The position numbers and the translations under genes were made by a program. The notes beneath the pieces are model-generated. The model ran no database searches and was not told the origin of the DNA. It saw only the letters and a program-made list of their open reading frames with translations. From NCBI GenBank assembly GCA_023258825.1, contig JALQWE010000044.1, positions 1 through 14,551 of the forward strand: DNA of 14,551 nt, read 5' to 3'. This document shows, in pieces, positions 7,131-14,483 of this stretch (position 1 is its first letter; each line of letters opens with the position of its first letter). The stretch is from Planctomycetaceae bacterium. Its GTDB lineage: Bacteria > Planctomycetota > Planctomycetia > Planctomycetales > Planctomycetaceae.

Positions 7131-10046
7131 TCAATGACGCGTCAGCATTTCATCGAGATTCAGAATCGTGCCGGCAACAACGATCCACCCGGCGAATTCG
7201 GCTTCCGACATGCCGGATGGCACCTCCACCCGTGCAGTTCGCACAATCTGCCGCGCAGCCGGTCCCTCAGTCAGGGACTGCTGAATGGTCTGCTGCAGGG
7301 CCTGCAATCGCTCAACCTCCTCATCACGTGCCGGCCGAATCAGGGCCAGCCGCAGGCCTCGTTCCACAGCCTGCCCCGGCGACTCTGTCATACGCCGTGC
7401 AAGAGCACCAGCCGCTTCCAGTGAGACCGGATCGTTCAGAGTCACCAGGGCCTGCAGCGGAGTGTTCGTGCGGATCCGTCGGATCTGGCAAACCTCGCCG
7501 CTGCCCCCGTCAAATGTTGTCAGTGATGGATATGGCGTCGTGCGCTTCAGATACGTGTAGACTGCCCGGCGATACCGATCTTCTCCCTCGGCATTCGTCC
7601 ATTTCTGTCCATTGTAGGTCGAACGCCACAAACCGTCAGGCTGAGGCGGCATGACCGAGGGTCCTCCCCGCTTTTCCGACAGCAGTCCAGACACCGCCAG
7701 CATCTGATCACGAATCGTCTCCCCTGACAAACGATACCTCGCTCCACGCGAAGTCAGCACATTCCCGGCGTCCGCAGACAATAACTCCGGTGTCAGCTCA
7801 GACCCCTGTCGATAGGCATCACTCAGGAATATCGTCTTCAGAAATCTCTTCAGCGACCAACCGTTGTCCCGATACTCACAGGCCAGCCAGTCCAGCAGCG
7901 GTGCATTTGCCGGCAAGGCCCCGAGTGCGCCAAAATCCTCCTCCGTCTCCACAATCCCCTGACCGTGAATCCGCGCCCAGATTCGATTCGCCCAGACACG
8001 CCCCGTCAGCGTGTTGTCCGGGCTCATCAACCAGTTTGCCAGATCCAGCCGGTCTGGCTCCCGCCCGGACAACTTCTCGATCCATCCCCCGGAAAACGCC
8101 GAGGGTAACGCCGCAGGAACCACATCACCCGGATCCAGAAAGTTCCCACGACGATGAATTCGAGTTTCCCGTCGCTGTCCTTCACCAACCGCAACCATCA
8201 CCGGCGTCCGCGGAATCCGGGCATTCACCGCCTCCAGTTCACGTCGAGCCTCTGCCAGTGACTCACGCAATTCCCGTGTCTCCGCAGACGGCTCCAGAGG
8301 TTGCGTCTCTGACGCATCCCGTCCCGTAATACTCCAACGGAAGTGCCTGAATGTCAGCGAATCTCCGTAATGCTGGCGCATCACAATCCGCAACACCCCA
8401 GCCTCCGACACGTCGACTGGTTCCGACAACACAAACACAGCAGAATGCGGCTCCCGCTGCTTCGGGCTTACCGCCCAGCCTGTTTTCAGTTGCCCATCAA
8501 ACGCAGCAGCCACTGGCCAGTTGTCCTGAGCATAATCAGCTCGAGCACTGCCGATCGTTAATCGACGGACACGCTCACCCTCAACAACCTCCAGTTCCAG
8601 CTCCGATAAAACGAAATTCGGATCCCGAGGATTACGCCCAACACCCACATCGCCCCCGGATTCCGGAACCAGCGCCTGCAAACGCAAAGCCGTAACACGC
8701 CCCGTCACTCGCAGATTCAGTGTGTAGACGTCCTCAGCCGGGGAAGTTCCTGACACCAGCACCGTGCCGTCCGACTGTCGCGTCAAAGTTGCCCCCTGCT
8801 GCGACACAGAGTCCGTGACTTCGGGCACGCTCCACAATGCATCCTCCCGAGCCGCATCAGCCTGCTCCGCTCGCGCAAGCCGCACCTGCACGTCCCGAAT
8901 CCGCTGCCGACAGCGCTCACGCTGCTCACTCAGCTCCGGATTCAACACTTCCAGCAAAGGCGAGTCATCGTAGCGATCAGCATCCTGCGTCTGATTAAAG
9001 ATTGCGTACAGACCATAATAGTCCGCGTGGGTCAGTGGGTCGTATTTGTGAGTGTGACATTTGGCACAACCAACCGTTAATCCCATCCAGACCTGCAGCG
9101 TGGTATCGACTCGATCCTTCACCGCAATTCCACGAAACTCCTCGTCATCTGTTCCACCCTCATCATTACTCATCGTATTGCGGTGAAACGCCGTGGCCAG
9201 TTTCTGGTCCTCTGTCGCACCCGGAAGCAGATCGCCCGCCAGCATTTCACGAGTCATCTGCTCCAGCGGCATGTCTGCATTGATCGCACGAATCAGCCAG
9301 TCGCGCCACGGCCACATCGTACGCCCCAGATCCTTCTCATACCCTTTCGTATCCGCGTACCGCGCAAGGTCCATCCACATCCTCGCCCAATGCTCACCAA
9401 ATTCAGGCCTCGCCAGCAGCTCATCGATCAACTGTTCCCACGCAGCCTCGTCTGGCTGACGGGCAAATGCATCCGCACGCTCCGGAGTCGGCGGCAGTCC
9501 GATCGTGTCAAGATAAACACGCCGAACCAGTTCATAAGGTCCAGCCTGGGGACGCAGTGACAGGCCGCGCTGACGGAGTGCCTCCTGAATCAGCTGATCA
9601 ATTGCCTTCGCAGAATCCGTTTCGACCTGCGGTCGTTCCAGCGGCTCGAAGGACCAGTGCCTGCCCCAGACTGCCCCCTCTTCGATCCACCGACGCAGCA
9701 CATCCCTCTGCTCCGGTTTCAGTTCCCCATGCGCTTCCGGTGGTGGCATCACAAGTTCCGGATCCGAACTGTTAATCCGCTGCCAAAGTGTGCTGCCAGC
9801 CACATCTCCGGCCAGAATCGGAATTCCGCCCGCATGCGGTGACTTCGCATCCTGCTCCAGATCCAGTCGCAAACCCGCCTGTCGCTGAGCCTCGTCGGGA
9901 CCATGGCACGCAAAACACCGGGCCGAAAGTATCGGCAGAACCTCCCGACCAAATCGCACCCGCTCCTCCGCTCGCAACTCCATGCCCACGGCACAGACCA
10001 GCAGACTCAGGACGCTCAGCAGGCACCGAAGTATCGCACCCCTCAT
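7131..10046 (-). CDS. PSCyt1/DUF1549/DUF1553 planctomycete haem protein (971 aa)
   Basis: A Sec-type signal peptide (1-26, cleavage after ELRA) is followed by a PSCyt1 c-type cytochrome domain with CFACH (44-48) and later LVMPPPEAHGEL, a plausible axial-Met region. DUF1549 (PSCyt2, about 145-355) includes a second haem-type site, GCAKCHTHKYDP (326-337). A charged helical stretch (370-402) leads to an inserted beta-rich segment (about 403-580, DGQLKTGWAVSP and FRHFRWSITG), which resembles a discoidin/carbohydrate-binding module. DUF1553 (PSD1) fills about 655-960. The protein should be exported and could carry two haems. It lies between two DUF1501 genes on the same strand, the classic planctomycete pairing. 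The frame extends to 10115, but the ATG at 10046 is chosen because AGGTGG lies 9 nt upstream and the signal peptide begins there. Electron transfer or attachment to polysaccharide substrates is inferred. Confidence 0.94.
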   Translation of the reverse strand: MRGAILRCLLSVLSLLVCAVGMELRAEERVRFGREVLPILSARCFACHGPDEAQRQAGLRLDLEQDAKSPHAGGIPILAGDVAGSTLWQRINSSDPELVMPPPEAHGELKPEQRDVLRRWIEEGAVWGRHWSFEPLERPQVETDSAKAIDQLIQEALRQRGLSLRPQAGPYELVRRVYLDTIGLPPTPERADAFARQPDEAAWEQLIDELLARPEFGEHWARMWMDLARYADTKGYEKDLGRTMWPWRDWLIRAINADMPLEQMTREMLAGDLLPGATEDQKLATAFHRNTMSNDEGGTDDEEFRGIAVKDRVDTTLQVWMGLTVGCAKCHTHKYDPLTHADYYGLYAIFNQTQDADRYDDSPLLEVLNPELSEQRERCRQRIRDVQVRLARAEQADAAREDALWSVPEVTDSVSQQGATLTRQSDGTVLVSGTSPAEDVYTLNLRVTGRVTALRLQALVPESGGDVGVGRNPRDPNFVLSELELEVVEGERVRRLTIGSARADYAQDNWPVAAAFDGQLKTGWAVSPKQREPHSAVFVLSEPVDVSEAGVLRIVMRQHYGDSLTFRHFRWSITGRDASETQPLEPSAETRELRESLAEARRELEAVNARIPRTPVMVAVGEGQRRETRIHRRGNFLDPGDVVPAALPSAFSGGWIEKLSGREPDRLDLANWLMSPDNTLTGRVWANRIWARIHGQGIVETEEDFGALGALPANAPLLDWLACEYRDNGWSLKRFLKTIFLSDAYRQGSELTPELLSADAGNVLTSRGARYRLSGETIRDQMLAVSGLLSEKRGGPSVMPPQPDGLWRSTYNGQKWTNAEGEDRYRRAVYTYLKRTTPYPSLTTFDGGSGEVCQIRRIRTNTPLQALVTLNDPVSLEAAGALARRMTESPGQAVERGLRLALIRPARDEEVERLQALQQTIQQSLTEGPAARQIVRTARVEVPSGMSEAEFAGWIVVAGTILNLDEMLTRH

Positions 10047-10055
10047 CTTACTCAC

Positions 10056-10061
10056 CCACCT
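10056..10061 (-). promoter_or_regulatory. Shine-Dalgarno site fixing the PSCyt1 gene start
   Basis: On the minus strand AGGTGG lies 9 nt before the ATG at 10046. It is the strongest SD-like element of the cluster and excludes the upstream ATG at 10115, which would add 23 residues before the signal peptide. Confidence 0.6.
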
Positions 10062-10115
10062 ATTCCTCTCAGCATCTCTCACCCCACCGAACTCCGGGCA
10101 GGCACAGGACACCAT

Positions 10116-11495
10116 CTATCCCTGAACCACTTCACGAATCACCCGCCCGGCCACATCCGTCAACCGAAAGTCGCGGCCGGCATATCGATACGTCAACTGC
10201 TCATGATTCAGTCCCAGCAGATGCAGCATCGTCGCATGCAGGTCATGCACATGCACTCGATCCTGAACCGCGCGGAAACCAAATTCGTCCGTCTCTCCAT
10301 ACGTCTGTCCACCGCGCACTCCACCACCTGCCATCCACGTCGTGAATCCATAGTGATTGTGGTCGCGTCCTGAACCATTTTCCGAGGTCGGTGTGCGACC
10401 AAACTCACCACCCCAGAGAATCAATGTCTCGTCCAGCAGACCGCGCTGTTTCAAATCCTGCAACAAAGCCGCAATCGGTCGATCAATGTTACGACTTAGC
10501 GCCACTGCAGCACTGTTGTGGTCACTATGAGTATCCCAGGGCTGCCCGTCACCGTAGTACACCTGAACAAATCGAACGCCACGTTCACTCAGTCGTCGCG
10601 CAAGGAGACAGCCGTTTGCAAAATGGCCTTCACCATACAACGCTCGCGTCTCCTTCGTTTCCTGATTCAGATCAAACGCTTCCGTAGCTGTGAACTGCAT
10701 CCGAAACGCTGTCTCCATGGCTCGTAAACGTCCCTCAAGCTGATTGTCCGGTCCGGTACGTTCCAGCTGGTATTCGTTCAGGCGGGAAATCAACCGCACC
10801 TGCTCTTCCTGCGTCCGGCGGTCCGCTGCGGCGTTCTTCAGAAAAGGTATCAGCTTGTCCGGAACAGGGTCGGCATGATTGATGTACGTCCCCTGATGTG
10901 ATCCCGGCAGAAATGCACTTGTCCACAGGATTGAAAATCGCACCGGCTTACCCGGACATAACACAACATAGCCCGGTAGATTTTCATTTTCGGAACCAAG
11001 TCCGTAAGACAACCATGAGCCCATGCTGGGGCGAGTCGGCAGGATTGTGCCATTGTTCATCAGCAACAACGCCGGCCCGTGATTCGGATTGTCCGTCCAC
11101 GTCGATCGCAGAACACAGATGTCATCAATACAGGCTGAGGTCAGTGGCAACAATTCACTGACCGGCACTCCGCTTTCTCCGCAGGGACGAAACCGAAACG
11201 GCGACGGCAGGAGACCACCGGTCCGACGCTCCGTCCGCAAGTCCGCCTCGGGAGGTCGCTGGCCCGCAAATGTTCTCAGCGCCGGCTTCGGATCAAAGAA
11301 GTCTCCCTGGAACGGCCCACCATTCATAAACAAATGAATGACGCGTTTGGCACGCCCCGGAAAATGCGATGACGTTCCAGCCCGTAACTCTGGCGCCAAC
11401 GCGGAAAGCATTCCCAGCGTACCAGCACCCCCACCCAATGCACGCAGCATCTCTCTGCGACAGAGCAATCCCCGGATGTTCTCTCTGCTGCTCAT
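10116..11495 (-). CDS. DUF1501 family protein, Tat-exported (459 aa)
   Basis: This is the first gene of the minus-strand cluster and the second DUF1501 member. A twin-arginine signal, CRREMLRALGGGAG (12-25), precedes a hydrophobic core and an Ala-rich end (about 32-40). RVIHLFMNGGPFQGDFFDPK (51-70) is the family's first conserved block. WGGEFGRTP (361-369) and GRDHNHYGFTTWMAGGG (from 376) are the C-terminal signatures, with WDTHSDHN before them. The second residue of the HH pair seen in the other copy is Asn here (GRDHNH against GRDHHP), so the metal site may differ. The frame opens at a GTG at 11519, but the ATG at 11495 has AAGGA 10 nt upstream and leads directly into the Tat signal. The next gene begins 69 bp after its stop, consistent with one transcript. 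Biochemical function is unknown. Confidence 0.93.
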   Translation of the reverse strand: MSSRENIRGLLCRREMLRALGGGAGTLGMLSALAPELRAGTSSHFPGRAKRVIHLFMNGGPFQGDFFDPKPALRTFAGQRPPEADLRTERRTGGLLPSPFRFRPCGESGVPVSELLPLTSACIDDICVLRSTWTDNPNHGPALLLMNNGTILPTRPSMGSWLSYGLGSENENLPGYVVLCPGKPVRFSILWTSAFLPGSHQGTYINHADPVPDKLIPFLKNAAADRRTQEEQVRLISRLNEYQLERTGPDNQLEGRLRAMETAFRMQFTATEAFDLNQETKETRALYGEGHFANGCLLARRLSERGVRFVQVYYGDGQPWDTHSDHNSAAVALSRNIDRPIAALLQDLKQRGLLDETLILWGGEFGRTPTSENGSGRDHNHYGFTTWMAGGGVRGGQTYGETDEFGFRAVQDRVHVHDLHATMLHLLGLNHEQLTYRYAGRDFRLTDVAGRVIREVVQG

Positions 11496-11576
11496 CACCA
11501 GGCTTTCCTTCAGCATCACGACCAGACTTCAGCCTGCAGTCCCTCAAAACGTGTACTGTGCGGCCCTGAGTCCACT

Positions 11577-11590
11577 CTGTGTCTACACAG
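11577..11590. promoter_or_regulatory. Inverted repeat at DUF1501 cluster promoter, likely operator
   Basis: CTGTGTCTACACAG has perfect 6-bp arms around a 2-bp centre. It overlaps the last two bases of the minus-strand -10 and covers the predicted start site, a classic repressor position. The CTGT-N6-ACAG pattern recalls but does not match the E. coli LexA spacing (N8), so no regulator is assigned. Confidence 0.4.
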
Positions 11591-11617
11591 TATCTCTCAG
11601 CGACTCACCGCATTCAA
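11589..11617 (-). promoter_or_regulatory. Candidate promoter of the DUF1501/PSCyt1 cluster
   Basis: On the minus strand TTGAAT (11612-11617) and GATACT (11589-11594) are spaced by exactly 17 bp, each matching the sigma70 consensus at 4 of 6 positions. Initiation near 11582 would leave a leader of about 90 nt before the ATG at 11495. The match is moderate, so activity is inferred. Confidence 0.4.
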
Positions 11618-11733
11618 TTCCTCTGCTTCACCCCCTCACCATCGCCACTCGGGGAAGCAAAAACAACTGAAATCGGGGGCAAACAACGCATTCCACGGGG
11701 TTTCCTGGCCCCTCACAACTCGAGAAAAGACAC

Positions 11734-11747
11734 AAAATGGCCATTTT
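11734..11747. promoter_or_regulatory. Perfect 14-bp palindrome AAAATGGCCATTTT
   Basis: A loopless perfect palindrome lies 122 bp before the NHL-protein start and runs into two further T residues. It is more likely a protein-binding site than a terminator because it has no loop. Its target gene could be on either side. Confidence 0.35.
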
Positions 11748-11784
11748 TTCGCACAGCACAGTCTGCTTTCGTCTCAGTTAGTGG

Positions 11785-11813
11785 AATCCGCCGGATTTCG
11801 ATGGTAAACCATC
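11785..11813. promoter_or_regulatory. Two adjacent small inverted repeats upstream of NHL gene
   Basis: AATCC-GCC-GGATT (11785-11797) is followed by GATGGT-AA-ACCATC (11800-11813). They sit 56-84 bp before the ATG at 11869, where a promoter or leader for that gene is expected. Either could be an operator half-site set or form a small leader stem. Confidence 0.3.
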
Positions 11814-11868
11814 CACTTCCTGATCTCGATTGTCTCCCATTCTTTCACCTGCCGGGAAAGCCAGTTCC

Positions 11869-12942
11869 ATGCCCACACACTCACGCCGCCAGTTCGTCTC
11901 GTCAGCGCTCGCTCTGACGTCCACCATCGCCGCCGCCCCGGCAATCGCCACGGCCAGTCGCACTAACGCCGAAGTCCTGATCGGAGACGGTGATTACAAA
12001 TATCGCGTCAACCACGCGTTTTGCCAGCTTCCGGACAAGTACACCTGGCAAACCACTCACAATGTCGCTCTGGATAGCGCAGGCAACCTGTATGTCATTC
12101 ATGAAGGCCGACGAGATCAGAAAGATCACCCCTCGATCTTCGTGTTTGACCCTGCCGGAAAATTTATCCGGGCCTTCGGATCCCAGTTTCAGGGTGGTGG
12201 ACATGGAATCGAAATCCGCAAGGAAGGTAACACAGAATTCCTCTATGTCGCCGCCTACCAGCAGGTCAAGGCCTTTGCCAAAATGACTCTCACCGGCGAA
12301 ACCGTCTGGTACAGGAAGGCCCCGATGGAATCGGGCCTCTACGCTCCGGGTGAATCCACTTCCACAGAACCCTCGTGGAATCGTCAGGGGTTCCTGCCAA
12401 CAAACTTTGCCTTCACCGATGATGGTGGTTTTCTGCTGGCTGATGGTTACGGCACCTTTGCAATTCACCGCTTTGACAAGGAAGGAAACTGGCAAAGCAG
12501 CTTCGGCGGCGCAGGGGATGGCAAAGGAACTTTCAATACCGCGCATGGGTTGTGGGTGGACAATCGCCCCGGACGCGAACCGTCCATCGTCGTTACAGAC
12601 CGGGCTCATAATACACTGCAGATTTTCTCGATGGACGGCGTCTATCGGGAAACTCTCTCCGGCTTTGGACTGCCGGCCAATATCGATACTCTGAATAACC
12701 TGATGCTGGTCCCCGAACTCAAGTCCTGCGTTACGCTGCTCAATGAAAAGAACGAAGTCGTGGCGCAACTCGGCCGAGCTGTCGAGCGACTGGACGCAGT
12801 GAAGGACCTGAGAAGCAAACCGGATCAGTGGCTGGATGGCCAGTTTGTACATCCACACGATGCCTGTTTCGCCCCGAACGGCGACATCTTCGTGGCTGAA
12901 TGGGTGGCGACAGGCCGCATTACCCACCTGCAGAAAGTCTGA
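11869..12942 (+). CDS. Tat-exported NHL-repeat / six-bladed beta-propeller protein (357 aa)
   Basis: The N terminus has a Tat signal, SRRQFV (5-10, RR at 6-7), followed by a hydrophobic Ala-rich stretch with cleavage near ATA-S (27-30). The body is made of NHL-type propeller blades: HNVALDSAGNLYV (64-76) with FVFDPAGKFIRAFG (91-104), TNFAFTDDGGFLLADGYG (178-195), AHGLWVDN (225-232) with NTLQIFSMDG (248-257), and FVHPHDACFAPNGDIFVAEW (326-345). No enzymatic residues can be assigned with confidence; the fold resembles peptidyl-alpha-hydroxyglycine lyase propellers, but binding or scaffold roles are equally possible. The ATG at 11869 is chosen over an in-frame ATG at 11830 because GGGAAAG lies 8 nt upstream and the Tat signal starts there. 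It is transcribed divergently from the DUF1501 cluster and may share its regulation. Confidence 0.88.
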   Translation: MPTHSRRQFVSSALALTSTIAAAPAIATASRTNAEVLIGDGDYKYRVNHAFCQLPDKYTWQTTHNVALDSAGNLYVIHEGRRDQKDHPSIFVFDPAGKFIRAFGSQFQGGGHGIEIRKEGNTEFLYVAAYQQVKAFAKMTLTGETVWYRKAPMESGLYAPGESTSTEPSWNRQGFLPTNFAFTDDGGFLLADGYGTFAIHRFDKEGNWQSSFGGAGDGKGTFNTAHGLWVDNRPGREPSIVVTDRAHNTLQIFSMDGVYRETLSGFGLPANIDTLNNLMLVPELKSCVTLLNEKNEVVAQLGRAVERLDAVKDLRSKPDQWLDGQFVHPHDACFAPNGDIFVAEWVATGRITHLQKV

Positions 12943-12973
12943 TCTCCGCAGATCCGCGCCAGCTTCGTGCTCT

Positions 12974-13001
12974 GGAACATCGCTCCGATGTTCCGGAACA
13001 T
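12974..13001. repeat. Alternating GGAACAT inverted-repeat cluster
   Basis: GGAACATCG (12974-12982), a 3-nt loop and CGATGTTCC (12986-12994) form a perfect 9-bp hairpin, which extends through a G-T pair and two further pairs. The right arm is shared with a perfect 14-bp palindrome, ATGTTCCGGAACAT (12988-13001). Three alternating copies of one heptamer result, so two mutually exclusive stems are possible. It lies 31 bp after the NHL gene stop. No T-run follows, so it is not a simple terminator; it may be a dispersed intergenic repeat. Confidence 0.6.
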
Positions 13002-13098
13002 GTCCGCCGTGGGCTGCCTCAGCCTGCAGCGGCACGGACCTGCACTCGAAGTTCGTGCCCCCCCCAGTTGCCCCCGGATCAATCAACAGCGCAACAAA

Positions 13099-13126
13099 AA
13101 AGCCCAACCGGATTCGGTCAGGCTTT
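13099..13126. terminator. Bidirectional rho-independent-type terminator
   Basis: AAAGCC (13099-13104) pairs with GGCTTT (13121-13126) and ACCG (13107-13110) pairs with CGGT (13115-13118) around a GATT loop, with a small CA/CA internal loop between the stems. A T-run (13130-13134) follows on the plus strand and a six-A run (13096-13101) precedes it, giving a U-tract on the minus strand. It lies between the convergent NHL and peroxiredoxin genes and can serve both. Confidence 0.65.
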
Positions 13127-13145
13127 CTGTTTTTCTGCTCAAAAC

Positions 13146-13168
13146 CAGCGGGTTTCAGACACCCGCTG
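13146..13168 (-). terminator. GC-rich hairpin after peroxiredoxin stop
   Basis: CAGCGGGT (13146-13153) and ACCCGCTG (13161-13168) make a perfect 8-bp stem with a 7-nt loop, 16 bp past the peroxiredoxin stop. On the minus strand only a short T tract (GGTTTTG) follows, so it may assist the stronger terminator just beyond or protect the 3' end. Confidence 0.4.
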
Positions 13169-13184
13169 CGGGCAGTGAGTCTTT

Positions 13185-13733
13185 TCAGTTCAAAGTCTGC
13201 TGGCCCGGCTTCCAGTTGCAGGGACACAGCTTATCCGTCTGCAACGCGTCCAGAACTCGCAGGACTTCATCCACGTTGCGTCCCACACCCAGATCGTGCA
13301 CCGCCAGCCAGCGCAAAGTCCCCTGAGGATCAATCAGGTATACGCCGCGGTAGGCAATGCCCTTGCTGCAATCCAGCACGTCAAAGGCCGACGACAACTG
13401 ATGGTTGGTGTCGCCAATCATCAGGTGCTTCAACTGGCCCAACTCCTTGTGTGAATCGCACCAGCCCTTGTGTGAAAACACACTGTCGGTGCTGGCGGTC
13501 AGAACCACGGTGTTGCGGTCAGCAAACTCGCCCAGGGCCTTGTCAAAGGCGATGATTTCCGTTGGACAGACGAAGGTGAAGTCCAGCGGGTAAAAATACA
13601 GACAGACCCACTTCCCTGCCAGATCCGACAATTTCATGTCCCTGAACTGACCGTCGGTTCCGTCTTTTGTGCGATCATATGCCTGCAGAGCCAAGTCTGC
13701 ACCTGGAGCCGGATGACCAACGCGAACTGCCAT
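13185..13733 (-). CDS. Typical 2-Cys peroxiredoxin, AhpC/Prx1 type (182 aa)
   Basis: A cytoplasmic thiol peroxidase reducing hydrogen peroxide and organic peroxides. The peroxidatic site PLDFTFVCPTE (49-59) has the PxxxTxxC motif with Cys56; Trp91 and the GRNVDEVLRVLDALQ helix (151-165) are typical of the AhpC/Prx1 group. The resolving cysteine is Cys170 in LCPCNWKPG, where most relatives have CPANW, so an extra Cys172 sits two residues away. The GGLG and C-terminal YF motifs linked to overoxidation sensitivity in eukaryotic Prx1 are absent, which predicts resistance. The frame opens at a GTG at 13742, but the ATG at 13733 is preferred because AAGGTG lies 6 nt upstream. No ahpF, thioredoxin or oxyR gene is adjacent. 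It is convergent with the NHL gene and separated from it by terminator hairpins. Confidence 0.95.
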   Translation of the reverse strand: MAVRVGHPAPGADLALQAYDRTKDGTDGQFRDMKLSDLAGKWVCLYFYPLDFTFVCPTEIIAFDKALGEFADRNTVVLTASTDSVFSHKGWCDSHKELGQLKHLMIGDTNHQLSSAFDVLDCSKGIAYRGVYLIDPQGTLRWLAVHDLGVGRNVDEVLRVLDALQTDKLCPCNWKPGQQTLN

Positions 13734-13739
13734 AGTTTT

Positions 13740-13745
13740 CACCTT
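13740..13745 (-). promoter_or_regulatory. Shine-Dalgarno site of the peroxiredoxin gene
   Basis: AAGGTG on the minus strand lies 6 nt before the ATG at 13733 and overlaps the alternative GTG at 13742, so the ATG is the real start. Confidence 0.55.
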
Positions 13746-13770
13746 TTTGATGACCTGTTGACGAACACTT

Positions 13771-13781
13771 CAGACCGTCTG
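13771..13781. promoter_or_regulatory. Small inverted repeat in peroxiredoxin leader
   Basis: CAGAC-C-GTCTG, with 5-bp arms around one base, lies 38-48 bp upstream of the peroxiredoxin start. It may be an operator for an oxidative-stress regulator or occur by chance; nothing else supports it. Confidence 0.2.
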
Positions 13782-13891
13782 GATCCCGTACCACAATAAC
13801 GAGAACACCAGCGGAACGGATTGCTCGGAGTATAGGCCTCCGGAAGTCCAGTTCAACAGTCGCGCAAACCCCGAAATCCCGAACTCCGGGG

Positions 13892-13897
13892 ATTATA
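13892..13897 (-). promoter_or_regulatory. Possible -10 element for peroxiredoxin
   Basis: A perfect TATAAT is present on the minus strand. No good -35 lies 16-18 bp upstream (GGAGCG at 17 bp), so it would need an activator. It would give a leader of about 150 nt. Confidence 0.25.
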
Positions 13898-14181
13898 CGC
13901 CCCTCCAGCAGCGACGCTCCGAACAATCCGTACCCGGATCAGCCCGCAAAACTCGACTGGAAGGCCGTTCCAGCTGACAGGCCACAGTCCCCGGGCAGCA
14001 TCGCGCCTCGCCCGACCATCTAACACACTGTCGTTCCGGCAACCTGCCTGACGGAAACACCACACAAAATCGGGAAAAACGATCTTTCTACCGCAATCCA
14101 CACATTCAGCCACGGAAATCCGGGTGATCTGTGACAAAAACTCTGCGAACGACAGACGAATCCCGTACCCACCATGGATTT

Positions 14182-14209
14182 TTGACACAACCGAGTCTGT
14201 TTATCTGAT
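14182..14209 (+). promoter_or_regulatory. Candidate promoter for the downstream partial gene
   Basis: A perfect TTGACA (14182-14187) is followed after 16 bp by TCTGAT (14204-14209, 4 of 6 matches). Initiation near 14217 would give a leader of roughly 270 nt before the GTG at 14484, long enough to hold a cis-regulatory RNA. Confidence 0.45.
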
Positions 14210-14224
14210 AAACTTGACGACATC

Positions 14225-14239
14225 GACGAAGGATTCGTC
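14225..14239 (+). promoter_or_regulatory. Leader hairpin just after the promoter
   Basis: GACGAA-GGA-TTCGTC forms a perfect 6-bp stem with a 3-nt loop within about 10 nt of the predicted start site. A 5'-end stem could stabilise the transcript. It has no T-run. Confidence 0.3.
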
Positions 14240-14483
14240 CTGCCCCCCGGAGTATGTGCACCGCCACATCCCTTCGCGGAACACTCGACGGACCAGCCAA
14301 CCACCGGATTTACAGCCCTGTCAGTCCGCTGTCCGGTCCGACGTCAGGATCTCCCGAAAATTGCCAACGAACCTGCAGAGGGCGTCGTATTGCACCTCGC
14401 AGCCCGACAGTTTTCAGGCTCGATCTCCCGGTCGCAGGTGCACCCGATCGACCAACTCTTCGCTCTGATTGTGGGAAAACACT

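Larger units (their letters stand above)
11496..11868. other. Divergent intergenic control region
   Basis: This 373-bp gap separates the DUF1501 cluster (-) from the NHL-protein gene (+). It holds a candidate minus-strand promoter (11589-11617), an inverted repeat on that promoter (11577-11590), a perfect palindrome (11734-11747) and two close inverted repeats (11785-11797 and 11800-11813) before the plus-strand gene. No convincing plus-strand -35/-10 pair was found. No coding potential is apparent. Confidence 0.6.
13743..14483. other. Long mostly non-coding intergenic region
   Basis: About 740 bp between the peroxiredoxin start and the last partial gene. Open frames on both strands (for example 13853-14188 minus and 14124-14468 plus) give low-complexity translations rich in Arg, Ser and Cys, with no domain or SD. 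The region contains a possible minus-strand -10 (13892-13897), a good plus-strand promoter (14182-14209) and a leader hairpin (14225-14239). No tRNA or recognisable ncRNA was seen. Confidence 0.5.

Noticed and set aside
6756..7424. A 222-aa plus-strand open frame
   Set aside because: It is the shadow of the DUF1501 N terminus, the intergenic gap and the PSCyt1 3' end, with a Pro/Ser/Arg-rich translation and no SD.
11902..13227. A 441-aa open frame on the minus strand
   Set aside because: It is antisense to the NHL-protein gene, crosses the terminator region and runs into the peroxiredoxin 3' end. Its translation shows no domain, whereas the plus strand has a Tat signal and propeller blades.
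12836..13555. A 239-aa plus-strand open frame
   Set aside because: It spans the NHL gene end, the repeat, both hairpins and the antisense of the peroxiredoxin, so it cannot be a real gene.
13869..13891. CCCCG/CGGGG inverted repeat
   Set aside because: Only 5-bp arms in GC-rich DNA with no T-run and no clear position relative to a gene, so chance is likely.
13853..14188. A 111-aa minus-strand open frame upstream of the peroxiredoxin
   Set aside because: It contains a single CVDC motif but no second metal-binding pair, has no SD at its GTG start and lacks any recognised domain. It cannot be ruled out completely.
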